This document shows, piece after piece, positions 1 through 11,800 of a stretch of 64,000 bases of DNA; the first letter of the stretch is position 1, and each line of letters starts with the position of its first letter. Position numbers and translations under genes: made by a program. The stretch is from Niebla homalea. Its lineage: Eukaryota > Ascomycota > Lecanoromycetes > Lecanorales > Ramalinaceae. The DNA lies in contig JAHGAU010000008.1 in the NCBI GenBank assembly GCA_019925105.1, positions 1,116,001-1,180,000 of the forward strand. Direction: 5' to 3'. Under the pieces are notes generated by a model. That model was not told the DNA's origin. It saw nothing but the letters and a program-made list of their open reading frames with translations, and did no database searches.

Positions 1-836
1 TTTTTTATTCTAAGGTTTATTAAGTTAATTAAGTATCTATTATAATAATAACGTCGGGCCTTTTCTTTAATAAAAAAGAAGAATTAAAATATTAGATTAA
101 TTCCGGTAACGGTACGCCGGCGGGATTAATAAGAATAAATATAAAAGACGTAATATTATAGTTTAAATACTTAAGTATTATTTTAATAAGTAAATTAATA
201 ATAAGACTAATTCTTAAAGAACTTAGAAAGAATTAAGGTATAGCCTTTACTTAAGGTAAAAACAATAATTACCCCGCTTTACGCTTATTAAATTACGGTT
301 TATAAATAACGTATATTAAGGCCGTTGGCAAAGCCCTTTATTAAGTCCTAACGGCCTACCTTAGCGTAGCAATATAATATACCATTATAGCGTCGGCGTA
401 GAGATGGCGCTAGCTGCTAATAAAACCTTTATATTATAAGGAATATTACTTAATTAAATTACGGAAGGAAGGATATAAAATTTATTAAAGAATATAAATA
501 ATCTTAATATCTTATATTAACCAATATATTTTAAAAACGTTAATAAACCGAAAATTATAATACTATAAAGAAAGTTTATATTATATACGTTAAGTAAAAC
601 GTATTATTTATATTATAAAAAGTACTTAAATATAATTATATAAAGGAAAATAAACATAAAATTAAGAATTATATAATAAAAAACTTAACGTACACGGTAC
701 GTTTAAGGTAAATAAATAAGCTTAACTATTTTATATTATATAAATAATTTATTTACTTATAAATTAACTTTTATAAAGTTATAAAAGAAAAGAAATATAA
801 ACGTAAAAAAAATAATATGTATATTAAAAATTTGTA
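1..836. repeat. RIP-degraded A+T-rich DNA
   Basis: No open frame of useful length and no recognisable domain. CA and TG dinucleotides are scarce and TA abundant, the pattern left by RIP on CpA. Probably decayed retrotransposon; I could not assign a family. Confidence 0.6.
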
Positions 837-847
837 GCTTTCATTAT

Positions 848-1584
848 ATTGATTGATTGATTTATTTATATATGGGTCTAGCTACTTTAAGCTAATTTCA
901 GCGTTTTATAATGCTGGTAACTAAGTTACGGTTATTTTAATATTTATACTTATTTTAAATTTATCGTTTCAATTTTAAAAGGGAAAAGGAAACCGTAATC
1001 AGCTAACTTAACCTTAGTTTACCCTAAATATTAATTTAATTTAAATAAAAACCTCTCCCTTATAATTATTTACCTTAATATTATAACCGAGTTTTTACGT
1101 TAATTTAATTAAGATTAATAATTATTTTTAATTTTTAATTTTTAATTTATAATTTTTATTAAGAATTCTTTATTTTTTAACGTTATAATCCGTAATAAGG
1201 ATTTAATAATAATATTAAGCTTAATCGGGGGAAATCGGCCTTAATTATATAACTTTATTTTTCTTAACGTTAAGATTTTATTTTAAATACTTTATTATAT
1301 AACTTTTCAGATTAACCTTATTTAATCTTAATTTTAATTTTTTAACGTTAAATCCTTATAACCTTTTTTTACCGGCCCTATATAATAATTAAGCTTATTT
1401 AAGGTTAACTATAAATATTAGTAAATCGTTAAATATTTATTATTATTTTATCTATATTAACCATATAATTTACCGGATAAGGTTTAAGGGCTTTTAATGA
1501 AATCATCCTTTACCCTTAAAATGTTCAATTATTCTATAGTTTATCTTCTATACGTAAAAATGCCATTTCGCCGCGCTCGCCCCT
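848..1584 (-). mobile_element. SINE-like element, copy 3 (about 740 bp)
   Basis: Full-length relative of the elements at 27977-28722 and 53816-54548, on the opposite strand. Its 3' tail is the GATT-repeat end at the left; its GC-rich 5' head (complement of GCGAGCG...TGGCG) is at the right. It is flanked by an 11-bp target-site duplication, GCTTTCATTAT (837-847) and GCTTTTATTAT (1585-1595), which differ only by a C-to-T change typical of RIP. The TSD length and the simple-repeat tail indicate LINE-machinery retrotransposition. No coding capacity is seen. Confidence 0.8.
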
Positions 1585-1791
1585 GCTTTTATTATATATT
1601 ATATATATATTTATTATAATTTATAAAGTTTAATTAAGTTAAATGAAATAATAAGTAAAAATAATACATTTATAAGTAAAATATCCTTATTAAAGTAAAT
1701 AATATAAAATTATACCGAATATATTATATGCTTAAAATAAAAGGTTAATAATTAGAATTATTATATTTTATTATTAATTATATATCATAAC

Positions 1792-1954
1792 TATCACGGT
1801 ATGGACCATGGGAGGATTCCTTGACACGGAGCGGGCTTACCTTATTCCGTATTACTTAGCGTATATACTTATACTACGCATCTTCATGGCTAGGTAGTTA
1901 TTAATTATATATATTACACCCACTCACTTTATGCATACCGCATTTCTCGTAACA
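1792..1954 (-). mobile_element. solo LTR, short LTR family A
   Basis: Reverse-complement match to the LTRs of the complete element at 25732-27336. It begins TA (RIP-altered TG) and ends CA, and is flanked by perfect 5-bp duplications ATAAC at 1787-1791 and 1955-1959. This is the expected product of LTR-LTR recombination that removed the internal region. Confidence 0.85.
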
Positions 1955-2327
1955 ATAACTTAATCTTTTAAAGAAATATAAATTAAATTTAAATACATAA
2001 CTTAAATTATTTTAAATATTTTTTAAAAAATAGATTAACCTATAAAGTTAAAAGATATACTTAAAACGCTTAGAAATAAATCTTATACTTATAAGTTACT
2101 TATAAATAACTTATAAGTATTAATTAAAACTTATAAACGCTCCGAACGCGTTAAGTCCTACCATTTTCTAGCGTATGCTCCAAGCAGGTTATAGATTTAC
2201 AGATGAACTTAAAACTAAATTGAAAAAGATTATTATTATTAAGCTTTTTAAGTTATAATTAAAATTAATAAAAATAAATTAAATATTTTAATATTTCCCG
2301 GTTTTATACCGCCCTATATCGTTTATT

Positions 2328-2417
2328 ACCGGTACGGGATAAAAGTACCCTTTCCCTATTCCGTACCGGTCCGGTACCTATACCGTACCTATCCCGCGGG
2401 ATTAATCCCGTACCGGT
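2328..2417. repeat. inverted-repeat patch rich in CCGGTAC
   Basis: A 13-bp perfect inverted repeat (ACCGGTACGGGAT at 2328-2340, complement at 2405-2417) encloses further CCGTACC/GGTCCGG palindromic pieces and GCGGGATTAATCCCG-like symmetry. It is more GC-rich than its surroundings. It could fold as a hairpin; it may be the remnant of a DNA element or a decayed short tandem repeat. Function unknown. Confidence 0.5.
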
Positions 2418-2622
2418 TAAGGGAGTAATTACGAGATTCCCGTTATACCGATAAAACTTAAATCCAATAAAAGGATGACTATATAAGGATATATAAGATC
2501 GGTATTATTACCGTAATAATAATACGGTCTTAAGGGGTATGTTAGCCGGTATATTACGGGTATAAATTGGTATAAGTAAAGAATATTATAAAATACTTAT
2601 ATATTTAATAATATTAAGATAT

Positions 2623-2773
2623 TGTGAGAGCCCTAGTAAAATGTATGGATAATATAATGTATGAATTATGATTTACCTAGGTGCATGGTGGTAAGCTATG
2701 TACAATGAGTGCGGGCGTTAAGCAATGCGGAACCCGTTCCGCGGCATAGATTAACTCTGCTAAGTCCCTAACA
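2623..2773 (+). mobile_element. probable solo LTR, short LTR family D
   Basis: A 151-bp segment starting TGTGAGAG and ending CCCTAACA. Its layout (ATGTATG..., TAGGTGCATGG..., GTGCGGGCGTTAAGCA..., CCGTTCCGC) parallels the LTRs of families A, B and C. I find no matching 5-bp duplication and no second LTR, so this may be one LTR of a broken element. Confidence 0.5.
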
Positions 2774-4573
2774 ATTTGCCACTTACAAAAAAGGCTTATG
2801 CCCCATAAGCAATAACAACAACAAAAAGTGTACATATTAAGGGTTCTGGAGCCTTATATGGGCCCATCTCAGCGCCGAGTATATGAAAAACCGTAAGGTA
2901 AGTCGATTGACGTGATCTCCGGGGTAAGTCCGAGACAAATATTCTTTCCTCGTCGGGTTTAGCTTATGTGGTGGGTGCGGTGGTAGGTGCGCAGGTGGGT
3001 GATGCGCAGGTAGTGGTGGCTGTACAGGTGACGGTGTAGCTAATTCCCGCGGGCAAGGCTTTAGTACCGTTACGGGTGAATTTGGTGAGAGATCCTTGAA
3101 GACCTGCTCGTGGTATAGCCGGTATGGCGGGTCCGTAGATGCTCATATAGCTGCTGGTTAATGTTGCAATATAGTTGCATTGCTGGTGGTTTTGGTGAAG
3201 AGTAGCTCTTCGTGCTGTATAGGCGTTGCCTTAGCATTAGTACAGCTGATTTGTATATGGTTTTGGTGGAGAGTTGCTCCCCGGGCTGGTGGTGGATTTA
3301 CTCCCCAGGCCGGTGGTGGTTTTGAAGAATGGCTGTCTTTGCTGGTTCTGGTGGTGGTTTTAAAGAATAGCTCTTCCTGCTGGTATCGCATGATCGCGGC
3401 GTTGTCTCAGCCTTAGTACAGCTGATTTGTATGGTTGTTGGTTGAAGAGTTGCTCTTAACTTGCTAGTGAGGATGAGGCTTCCTAGTTCTGAAAGTGATT
3501 AGGACCGAAAATGACTGGCTTAAAATCTCGATTTAACGTAAACGTTAAAGGCATGGTCTTCATGGTTTCTGGTGGAGCTTTTGGTGTAAGCCGAGGGAAG
3601 ACTTGCTCAGATTGCTCTCTTGTTATCGTAGTTATAAGTGTATCATAATTGGTGTTGGTGTTACCATCTTGCCTATTTAAAAGGGACTGGCTTTAATGCA
3701 CTTCTGGTAAGAGATCTATGCTTAACGTATAGCTGGTAATAATGTTATTGATTGACAGGCTTACAGGGTGACTGAAGTGCTGGTTTTCTGGTAAGTGCGA
3801 TCCGGGTGGTCGCTCGTCTTACTGGTGATCTTAATCGCACACCCGATTCGAAAGTCATGACGATGTTTTGTTCCATTCCCGTGCTGGACCAAGATGAACC
3901 CCTGATCTCATGCAATGGATGCAGTGGACGCAGAAGGAGAACTTGCATTTGCCTTATGCAGAAGGAGAACTGACTTTTGCCCCTTAAATAGCCTCCTCGG
4001 TGCAGTGGTGGATGGTGCCCTGGTGGATGGTGAATGACAATGATACAAAGCGTGAGTGACCTCCGAATGCGAAGAATCGCTTTGCATGTACTAGACCTCC
4101 ACTGCTCCGAACCGCAAGAATGAATGGTATGTGCTTCATCTTCGGCGTTCGGCACATTTGCAACGAGGGGATCGGAAGATTCCCCACTTGGATACTGCAT
4201 TGCTACGGATCCGTACAATCCTCGCCTTCGCGTCAACTTGCTCTTTTATCAGCCTATCAAATATCAGACGCATACCATGTTCGCATTGGCCATCAAGCTT
4301 GTGCTTGAGCAGACAAGCAGATGAACACCGAGCTTAAGTGATGGATCGAGTGGACGGAGTCTGGATCACAGAGAAGGAGGGAAGGGATCTTTGAAAGCGT
4401 AGACAAATAGAAATTCAATGCAATTTCAACGTCATCAAAACTCACCCCAACTCACCCACATTCAAACCAAACCTTGAATTCAGCCACAAGCACCTTCCCC
4501 ATCATCACGCATCCCTCTATTCACTTTGGTCTTTGTTTTCTCTTTTTTACCTTCACACACTGCCCATTCAAGC
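2774..4573. repeat. transition zone with degenerate short repeats, no gene
   Basis: Base composition shifts here from the A+T-rich flank to the gene island. From 2970 to 3480 there are imperfect direct repeats built on GGTGGTTTTGG and GAAGAGTTGCTC; a TTAGTACAGCTGATTTGTAT unit occurs near 3235 and again near 3412. Near 3931-3981 an AGAAGGAGAACT unit is tandemly duplicated. Open frames here are short, lie on both strands and overlap, with no domain I recognise, so I call no gene. The last few hundred bases before 4574 are pyrimidine-rich and probably contain the promoter of the downstream reductase. Confidence 0.5.
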
Positions 4574-5707
4574 ATGACCATCCAAATCGCTGACCGCAGC
4601 GTCGGTAATGTAGGCTACGGCCTTCTAGGTAACTATACCCTCCTCACTTTGTATCTCTCAATACCCAATCCAGCTGACACCTCCTCGGATGCATGATAGG
4701 CTTGAGCAAACCAACCTCTCTTCCCCCTAGAGACCAAGCCCGCGCCGCCATGCGCGCCGCTATCACCTCTGGCTGCACCCTCTGGAACGGCGCCGAATTC
4801 TACGGCACCCCCTCCGACAACTCCCTCACCCTCCTCAACGACTGCTTCACCTCACACTCCTCCAATGCCGACAAGGTAATCCTCAACATCAAAGGCGCCC
4901 TCGGCCCTGGAATGGTCGTCAACGCCAGCCCCGACGCCCTTCGCCAAAGCGTGGAGCGCTGCGTCAAGATGCTGGATGGGAAAGCCAAGATCGACATGTT
5001 CGAGTGCGCGAGGCGCGATCGCAATGTCCCGCTTGCATCGGAGCTGGCCACGCTGCAGGGCCTGGTGGAGGAAGGGTTGATCGGGGGCATCGCGCTGAGC
5101 GAGGTCAACGCGGAGACGATCCGCAAGGCGGCGCGGCTTGCAAGGATTCTGGCGGTGGAGGTGGAGATTTCCCTTTTTGAGACGGGGCCGCTGGGGAATG
5201 GGATTACGGATGCGTGTAGGGAATTTGATATTCCGATCCTGGCGTACGTTTGTCCCTGGACTTGAGTCATGGAGGCAGTTTGATTGTGCTGATGAATTGC
5301 GAGAAAGGTACTGCCCCCTTGGCCGCGGCATGTTATCTGGCCAGATCAAATGCTTTGACGACCTACCTGAGAAGGACTTCCGACGAATGCTGCCACGCTT
5401 CCAACCAGCCAACTTCGAGAACAACATGAGGCTAGTCAAACGGCTGGAGGTGCTGGCGCAGAAGAAGGGATGCACGTCCGCGCAGCTGGCAATAGCATGG
5501 ATTGTGAATCTTTCGAAGCGAGAGGACATGCCGACAATCATCCCCATTCCTGGGGCTACTACAGCTGAACGTGTGATGGAAAATGCCAAGGCGGGGGAGA
5601 TTGAGCTTGGTGAGGAGGAGATGGCGGAGATTGAAGAGGTGTTGAAGACCTGCGAGGTGGCGGGAGATAGGTATCATGCTGCGGGCATGAAGTCGATCAA
5701 CGGATGA
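4574..5707 (+). CDS. aldo/keto reductase, pyridoxal-reductase-like
   Basis: Predicted 332-residue NADPH-dependent oxidoreductase in three exons: 4574-4628, 4700-5243 and 5308-5707. Intron 1 has donor GTAACT; intron 2 has donor GTACGT and acceptor AAAG. The junctions are chosen because they restore an ungapped match to fungal pyridoxal reductases (AKR8 type). Visible features: N-terminal GYGLLGL strand, NGAEFYG with the catalytic Tyr near 53, NIKGA Lys near 83, FECARRD near 119-125, and a C-terminal IPGATT coenzyme-loop motif followed by an acidic helix. The His of the classical AKR tetrad is not apparent (FECAR in its place), which is normal for this subfamily. It lies tail-to-tail with the PKS, 126 bp apart. 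Inferred role: reduce an aldehyde or ketone of the polyketide. A housekeeping vitamin B6 role is the alternative. Confidence 0.85.
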
Positions 5708-5833
5708 GATGTCAGAGTCTTTTGGAAATGAAATGACTGCTCTCAAAATGCTAGATCACCCTTTCATTATTGCCTTGAGATCGAAATGACTTCTCTCCAA
5801 ATGCCAGAAACATCTTGCATTGAGATCTAGATG
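5708..5833. other. convergent intergenic spacer
   Basis: A 126-bp tail-to-tail gap between the reductase and PKS stop codons. It holds two imperfect copies of GAAATGACT(G/T)CTCTC(A/C)AAATGC. It must carry both 3' ends; no clear polyadenylation signal is visible. Confidence 0.6.
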
Positions 5834-8800
5834 TTAATGCTTCTCCAACTCACCCAACAGGAAATCATAGCCTACCCCCACCCCTCCTTCCCATCCCTTA
5901 TCACCCTCAGCCAGGCCAAGATCATGGATATGACTCGCCCCTTCTACAATGCTCAAGCCGCCTCTCACCCCCTTCTCTTGCATCACATCCCAAAACCTCT
6001 TAGTTGTATGCACCGGCACGATCTCGTCTTTGGTCCCGTGAATCAGAAACGTCGGCACTTTATACGTCCCAGCTTGCAAGTGTGTCATGGGGCAGACGGA
6101 ATGGATGCGATCGAGGGATGGAGGTGCGGACCAGGTAGCAGAGGAAGGACGGATGCCGTTGAGCAGGAGCGGCAGACCATGGCCTTCCTTGAAGAGTGAG
6201 AGGACGAGTTCGGAGCGTGGGTCACCAGGACGGATCCAACCGAGGTGGGAGGAATCGGTGATGGGGGAGGTGGAGGTGGTGTAGGTGGAGACCTGTGAGG
6301 AGTGAGAAATGAGAAGGCAGAAGGAAGAAGGGAGGATGAAGAAGGGAGAAGAAAGAAGAAACGTACTGGTTTGGTGGGAAGAGAAGAAATGATGTTGTCC
6401 ATCGACATTCGCCGTTCCGGATACATTTCGGCCCGGCGCTGGTCCAGTTCTGGTTTAGGATTAGCTTCTTTTTCCATCTTCTTCTTCCTCTTCTTCACCA
6501 CAAAATAACAAGCAGAGAATGATAAGAACAAGAAAAACAATGGACGACTCACCTCCAGACACGAAATCAGTCGGCCCATAAAAACTCAGGATAGCCATTG
6601 GGGGCTTCAATCCGACTTCCTGACTCGTCCAAGCCGTCGTCATGGCCAGATGTCCTCCTGTTGACCAACCAATCATCACCACTCTCTTCGCGTCGATCAT
6701 GACACCCTCATCCCTTATGGCAGCCTGCAAGCCTTTGTCTTTCTGCACCCAGACCAGCGCGTCGCGAACGTCCGCCATGGGCCCGTCGATCAGATTGATC
6801 TCTGGACACAACCGGTAGTCGATGCTGATCGGTAGGACATCATGAGCGAGCAGATATTCCGTTTGCAGAGGTCGAATGGCTTTGCGCGACAGTGTCATGT
6901 GGCCGCCTCCATGAATCATCAGAGCTGGATCATCAGTCAGCAGAAGAAGAAGAAATACACGGATGATGAGTGATGAAGTCATAAGGGGAAGGGGAAAGGG
7001 AAAGGGAAAGGGAAAGGGAAAGGGAAAGGGAAAGGGAAAGGGAAAGGAGGAGATGATACAATCATACATGACGGTGTGAATGGTGAGGCATCATACCAAC
7101 CGGCAACGCTTTGTCAGGCTTCGGATCAGCAGGCAAATAGATATCCGCCTCGATCTTCACGCCATCCACCTCCTTCCACGCCATCGTCTTCACCTTATCC
7201 CTCCCAACTCCCTCCACCCGGCGTTTGGGCGCAACGACCTTGGCATCATTGCTCGCCACCAGCAACCGTTGCGTATTCGACTCGGGGTTCGGTCCCTGGG
7301 TATAACAGATCCTATCCTCCCCAAACCCGATATCCTCAAACGACCTCACCCACGAACTCGGCGGTTGCAGGGGATAAGTCGACCCATCGTTGGCCAACCA
7401 CCACCCATCAAGCAGCCCAAACACGATATCATACCAATCGCACACCTGCGTCACTTCCGAGAGCACCACAAATCCCGTGCCATTCAATAAACTTCTCAAC
7501 CTCCCAATTGTCTTCGCCTTGTTCGTCGTCGCATGCACGCAGTTCGTCCCGATGACAACATCATACATTCCCTGCAACGGCGCCGGCATCTCCGTCTCCA
7601 AATTCAGCGCCTGGAATTCCATCCACGGATACCGCGCCCCGAAATTCGTCTTGGCCCCCTTCACCAGCGATGGCGAGATATCCGTGAATTTGTACACTAC
7701 CGGTACCCCACTCGCCTCGATCACTTCCGCCAGCCTCGTCGTCGTCCCGCCGAACCCGGCCCCCACCTCCAGGATGCGGATCGGACTGGCTGCCGTGATG
7801 GATGAGCTCGACGTCAGCACCGCCCGCAGGAACACCACCATCTGCTCCGTCAGCGTCGACAGCATCGGCGACGCAGTATAATAGTCTCCCATCACCTGCT
7901 GCGCCTCCTTGCCCCGGAACATCAAGCCCACCGGATCCGCCTTGCCCGTCAGGCAATCCGCCAGCTTCGGCCCCGTCAGCGCCATCAATCGTGCTTCGCC
8001 CGCGTACGCAGGGAAATCCCGTATGAATTGCTGATGCAGTTGCGAGGACGGGAGGGCCGGGGTGGCGCTGCCCCCGCGGATGAGCTTCGGCCCATGGCGC
8101 GTCAGAATGTCGTGTTTCGCCAGGATCTGGAAGAAGCGTTCCATTACTTTGGCATGTTTGGGGAGGTGGTTGATAGAAGGCACGGTCTTGCCTCGGGGCG
8201 TCTGTGCGATGTTGGAGCCGAGGGCGAGGAAGGCCTCGTTGATGTAGGCGAGGAGGAGCGAGTCTTGAGCGGGCGCGACCGAGGCCCAGTAGTTGCTGAA
8301 GCCGCGCTGCGAGGCTGATTGGTCGAATGTGCCTTCACATGTCGTTAGGGCTTGCATGGGACTCGCCAGCTGATGCACGGCTGTGCTTTGAGGTGGGTTT
8401 GATGTTGGAGCGCTTGGCTGAGGAGTGACTTGCGCTGTTGCGGGTTTGGCTGGTGACGCAGTGGATTTGCTGGACACTCCAAGGAAGTCTAGGACTTCTT
8501 TCACAGTGGAGTCGAGGGTGAATTTGTCGTCTTCGATCTCGATGTTGAAAGCGTCCTCGAGATCGCTCTTGAGCTCGACGGCAGATAAGGAGTCGATTCC
8601 GAGTTCGGACAGGGTGCAATTGGGATCGATGGAGGCCACAGGGGCTCCTGACGTTTCGGACAGTAGCTTCAAAGTTTTCTGAAGACCCTCTGAGCTCTGT
8701 GAACCAGTATCCTTGGCATCTGAGGGTCGTGCTGTGGACTTTGATGAAGGAGCAGCTGGGCTTCGATCATCTTTGGCTGGGACAATTGGCGCCAGCGTCT

Positions 8801-11800
8801 TTCGCTTGGGCTGTTGAGGAATGAGAAAATCAGACAGCTTTCCGAAGCTCCATTCCAAGAAATCCTCCGCCTCGATCTCCTTATGAAAATGCGTCTGAAG
8901 CTCTTCCACGAGTTCGACCGCGGCCAGAGAATCCACGCCCAAGTCACTGATGCGGGCTTCTGGTGCTATCCCCTCCGGAGCGATTCCCGTGTACGAAGCA
9001 AGGATACTGCGCAGGGTTTTCTCGGCAGCATCATCAATTTCATCCGGTGTTTGAAGCTCGTCATCGCTCTGGAATGAAGTCGCACTTCTGTCATCTGTGT
9101 TAGGAGGGGTGTCGAGCGCTTCGCTGGACGCGGTGGAGGATGACGTTGCGGAAACCTCGACGGGTAGTTGTGGCTGTTTGTACGTTGGAGCCGCCACCGT
9201 TTGGGTTGGTTTGGCGGTTGGATTGGCGGAGTCCAAGAACCTCTCCAGCTTCGAGATCAACAGCTTCGTGAATTGAGCGCCGGATATCATCATCACCAAC
9301 ACACCTTCACTCGTCATGACGAAGACATCGCCTGCTGCCGTGCCTTCCCCTGTGACGTTATACTTGGTGTATACGAGCCAGGATGAGCGAGTGTGAAAGT
9401 CGCATGCGGCAGACATGGTGACGTTGTCGACTCCAGTGGCGACGTACACGTCCTCACTGGTGACCAGATCACTGCTGTTGATGAGGAGCCCAATAACCTG
9501 GATGAACATGTCAATGGCTATGGTGTCGCAGCTCTGAGTCACCGAGCTCTCGTCAAGCCCGAAGCGAGCTTCTTCTGGAAGAATGATTTCTGCTTTCGCC
9601 TCGGCATTACCCATGGTGATGTTTGCAATTCCATGGAGGAAGTCAGCGTAATGGACGACTTGTGCGAACAGACCATACGCCCGGTTGCTCATCAATTTCT
9701 CCAGATTCGATTTGCCCGCCATCTCAGCCAGTCTGTCATTGATGAGCCGCTCATATGTCTTGAAATCGGGTGGCGCGCTCAACATGATCTTCCCCTTCGC
9801 ATGGGTCGAGGATCTTGACCTCGCATCATTTTTGGACACACTCTTGATCACAAAATTCCACGCCAGCGAATCATTGCATTTTTCAAGTTTCAACGATGCC
9901 TTGCGCGCCAGATCAACACCCAAAGCGGCTTGGAATGACAGGTCCGCGAAGCCAAGGGTCCCCGGTGACAAGTCTCCCTGAAGCAGCTGCAGCCCCATTG
10001 CTGCGCACTCCATGTACATCGACGCTGGACACAATGGCCTTTGTCTCACAGCGTGGCCAGACACGATTTTGGTGAATCGTTGTATTGCAAGACAGATGTC
10101 GAACTCATTAGATCCATCGTTTTTGCCGGCGTTCTTGCAGATGCTTACAAGCTTCGGCGGTGCTTTTGGCTCCTCTTGGACCTTCTCCACGACCGTCGTC
10201 GTCTTCTCTGTTGTGGAGGCAGTCCGCTGCGCTTCGACCACACGGTCGACGTTGTCAAGCCAGTGCCCTGTTGGTTGGAATTGATATGGTGGAAGCCAAA
10301 TTTGTTTGTAAGCATTTTCTCTCGGCTGCAGGAAATTCCAATGGCTTATCATGATCCCTTGACGCCACAGATCTGCTGTGAGATTACACATCACAGCGTT
10401 GACAGGCGCATGGGCGTCCTTGATCCTGACTGCCAGGAATGAATGGTCGTCTGGTCTTGCGGAGGCCCTCTTGATCAGTGGGATCACCGGAGAGTCCATG
10501 CCGGCTTCCAGCCAAACGCAAGAGCCCAGCCGGCTTTCAATCCGTCGCACTGCATCCATGAAATACACTGGTTCTCGCGCATGCTGGACAGGCCGTGACT
10601 CCAAGATCTGGTCTCTCGCTAACGAAGTGCAGACTTCAAGAGGGATCTCAGGACTCGAGTAGGCCAAGGAAGCTGAGATTTGATCCAGGTCGTCGAGGAT
10701 GCCATCGGTAAATCTTGAATGGAATCCATGCGTCACATCGAGCCGCTGGCATCTGATGCCCGAGAAGCGTGTATCACTCTTCAATAGGCCTTCCGTATGA
10801 TCAATAGCAGCAGAGCTGCCTACCACCACTTGACTCGATGGGGCGTTGTAGCATGCGATTTCAATTCCTGGATGTGAGGAGCTAGCGTTGACGCCAGCAA
10901 CGACATCTCGCACAAGTTCCTGGCTCCCATGGACGACCAGCATTATCCCGTTCTCAGCGCCCCATTTGGTCTTCATCAGAGATGCCCGAGAAGCAATGAG
11001 CTTGAGGCCATCGCCTAATGAGAGTATCCCTGAGATCACCATTGCCGTCAACTCACCAAAGCTATGCCCGATCACGGCGTCCACGACAAGTCCGGCGTCG
11101 ATCCAACACTTAGCACATGCATACTGCATGGCAAATGTGCCGCATTGCAACGTCACTACATCTGATAGATTTCCAGATTCGAACACGTGGGGCAGGAGGG
11201 TGGCAAAGCCCATTTGCTTGACGATCTCATCACACTCGTCGACGTAGCTTCGAAAGCGTGGATGTGCTTCGTACAGACGTCGATCCAAATCCACCGTCTT
11301 CTTGGTCTGGCCCCCAAATGCAAGGACCACCCGATTCGGAATCAACGGCATTTCGAAGGATGATGCCATGTCGCCTCTAAGGCTGTGGGCCGCCATGTCG
11401 ACGTCTGATGCGATTGTGACCAAGGCTCGACGATGGATCTTGCGCCGCTTGCTGAGCGTGAAGGCAACGTCGCCCAAGTTTGGCTTCGGTGTCAGCTTCT
11501 GCAAGTATTCGCCCAATACTTCCACGTTCGTCGCTAGACTTTCTGGTGAGACTGCGCTGACGATGATGGGGTAGGTCAAGCCGTCCTCAGCCGTTTTGAT
11601 CTGCTTGGACGCGTCCGCCTTCTGCCGTGGTCCCTCAGTGCAAATCAAGGCGCAGTTACTCCCTGCTGCTCCGTAGCTGTTCACGCATGCGGCCAGCAAA
11701 GGGACCTGCCAGCGAGAGCCTCTGGATGCAATGGCCATCTTGTCTACTTCCAACTGGGGGATCTTGGGGTTGAGTGAGTTGTGGCTGGCCTGAGGAGGAA

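Noticed and set aside
3745..4236. 163-codon minus-strand frame
   Set aside because: Overlaps several other frames on both strands, no recognisable domain, no plausible intron structure; lies in a repeat-bearing transition zone.
4800..5589. Long minus-strand frames opposite the reductase
   Set aside because: Antisense shadows of a GC-rich coding sequence; the plus strand carries the AKR motifs.
6085..6579. Separate 164-codon minus-strand protein
   Set aside because: An out-of-frame reading across PKS exons 4-5 and introns, proline/serine-rich and without a domain.
6461..7069. Separate esterase gene (202-codon frame)
   Set aside because: It is PKS exon 3 read through its flanking introns; splicing joins it in frame to the CMeT exon and to the downstream exons, giving a full catalytic triad.
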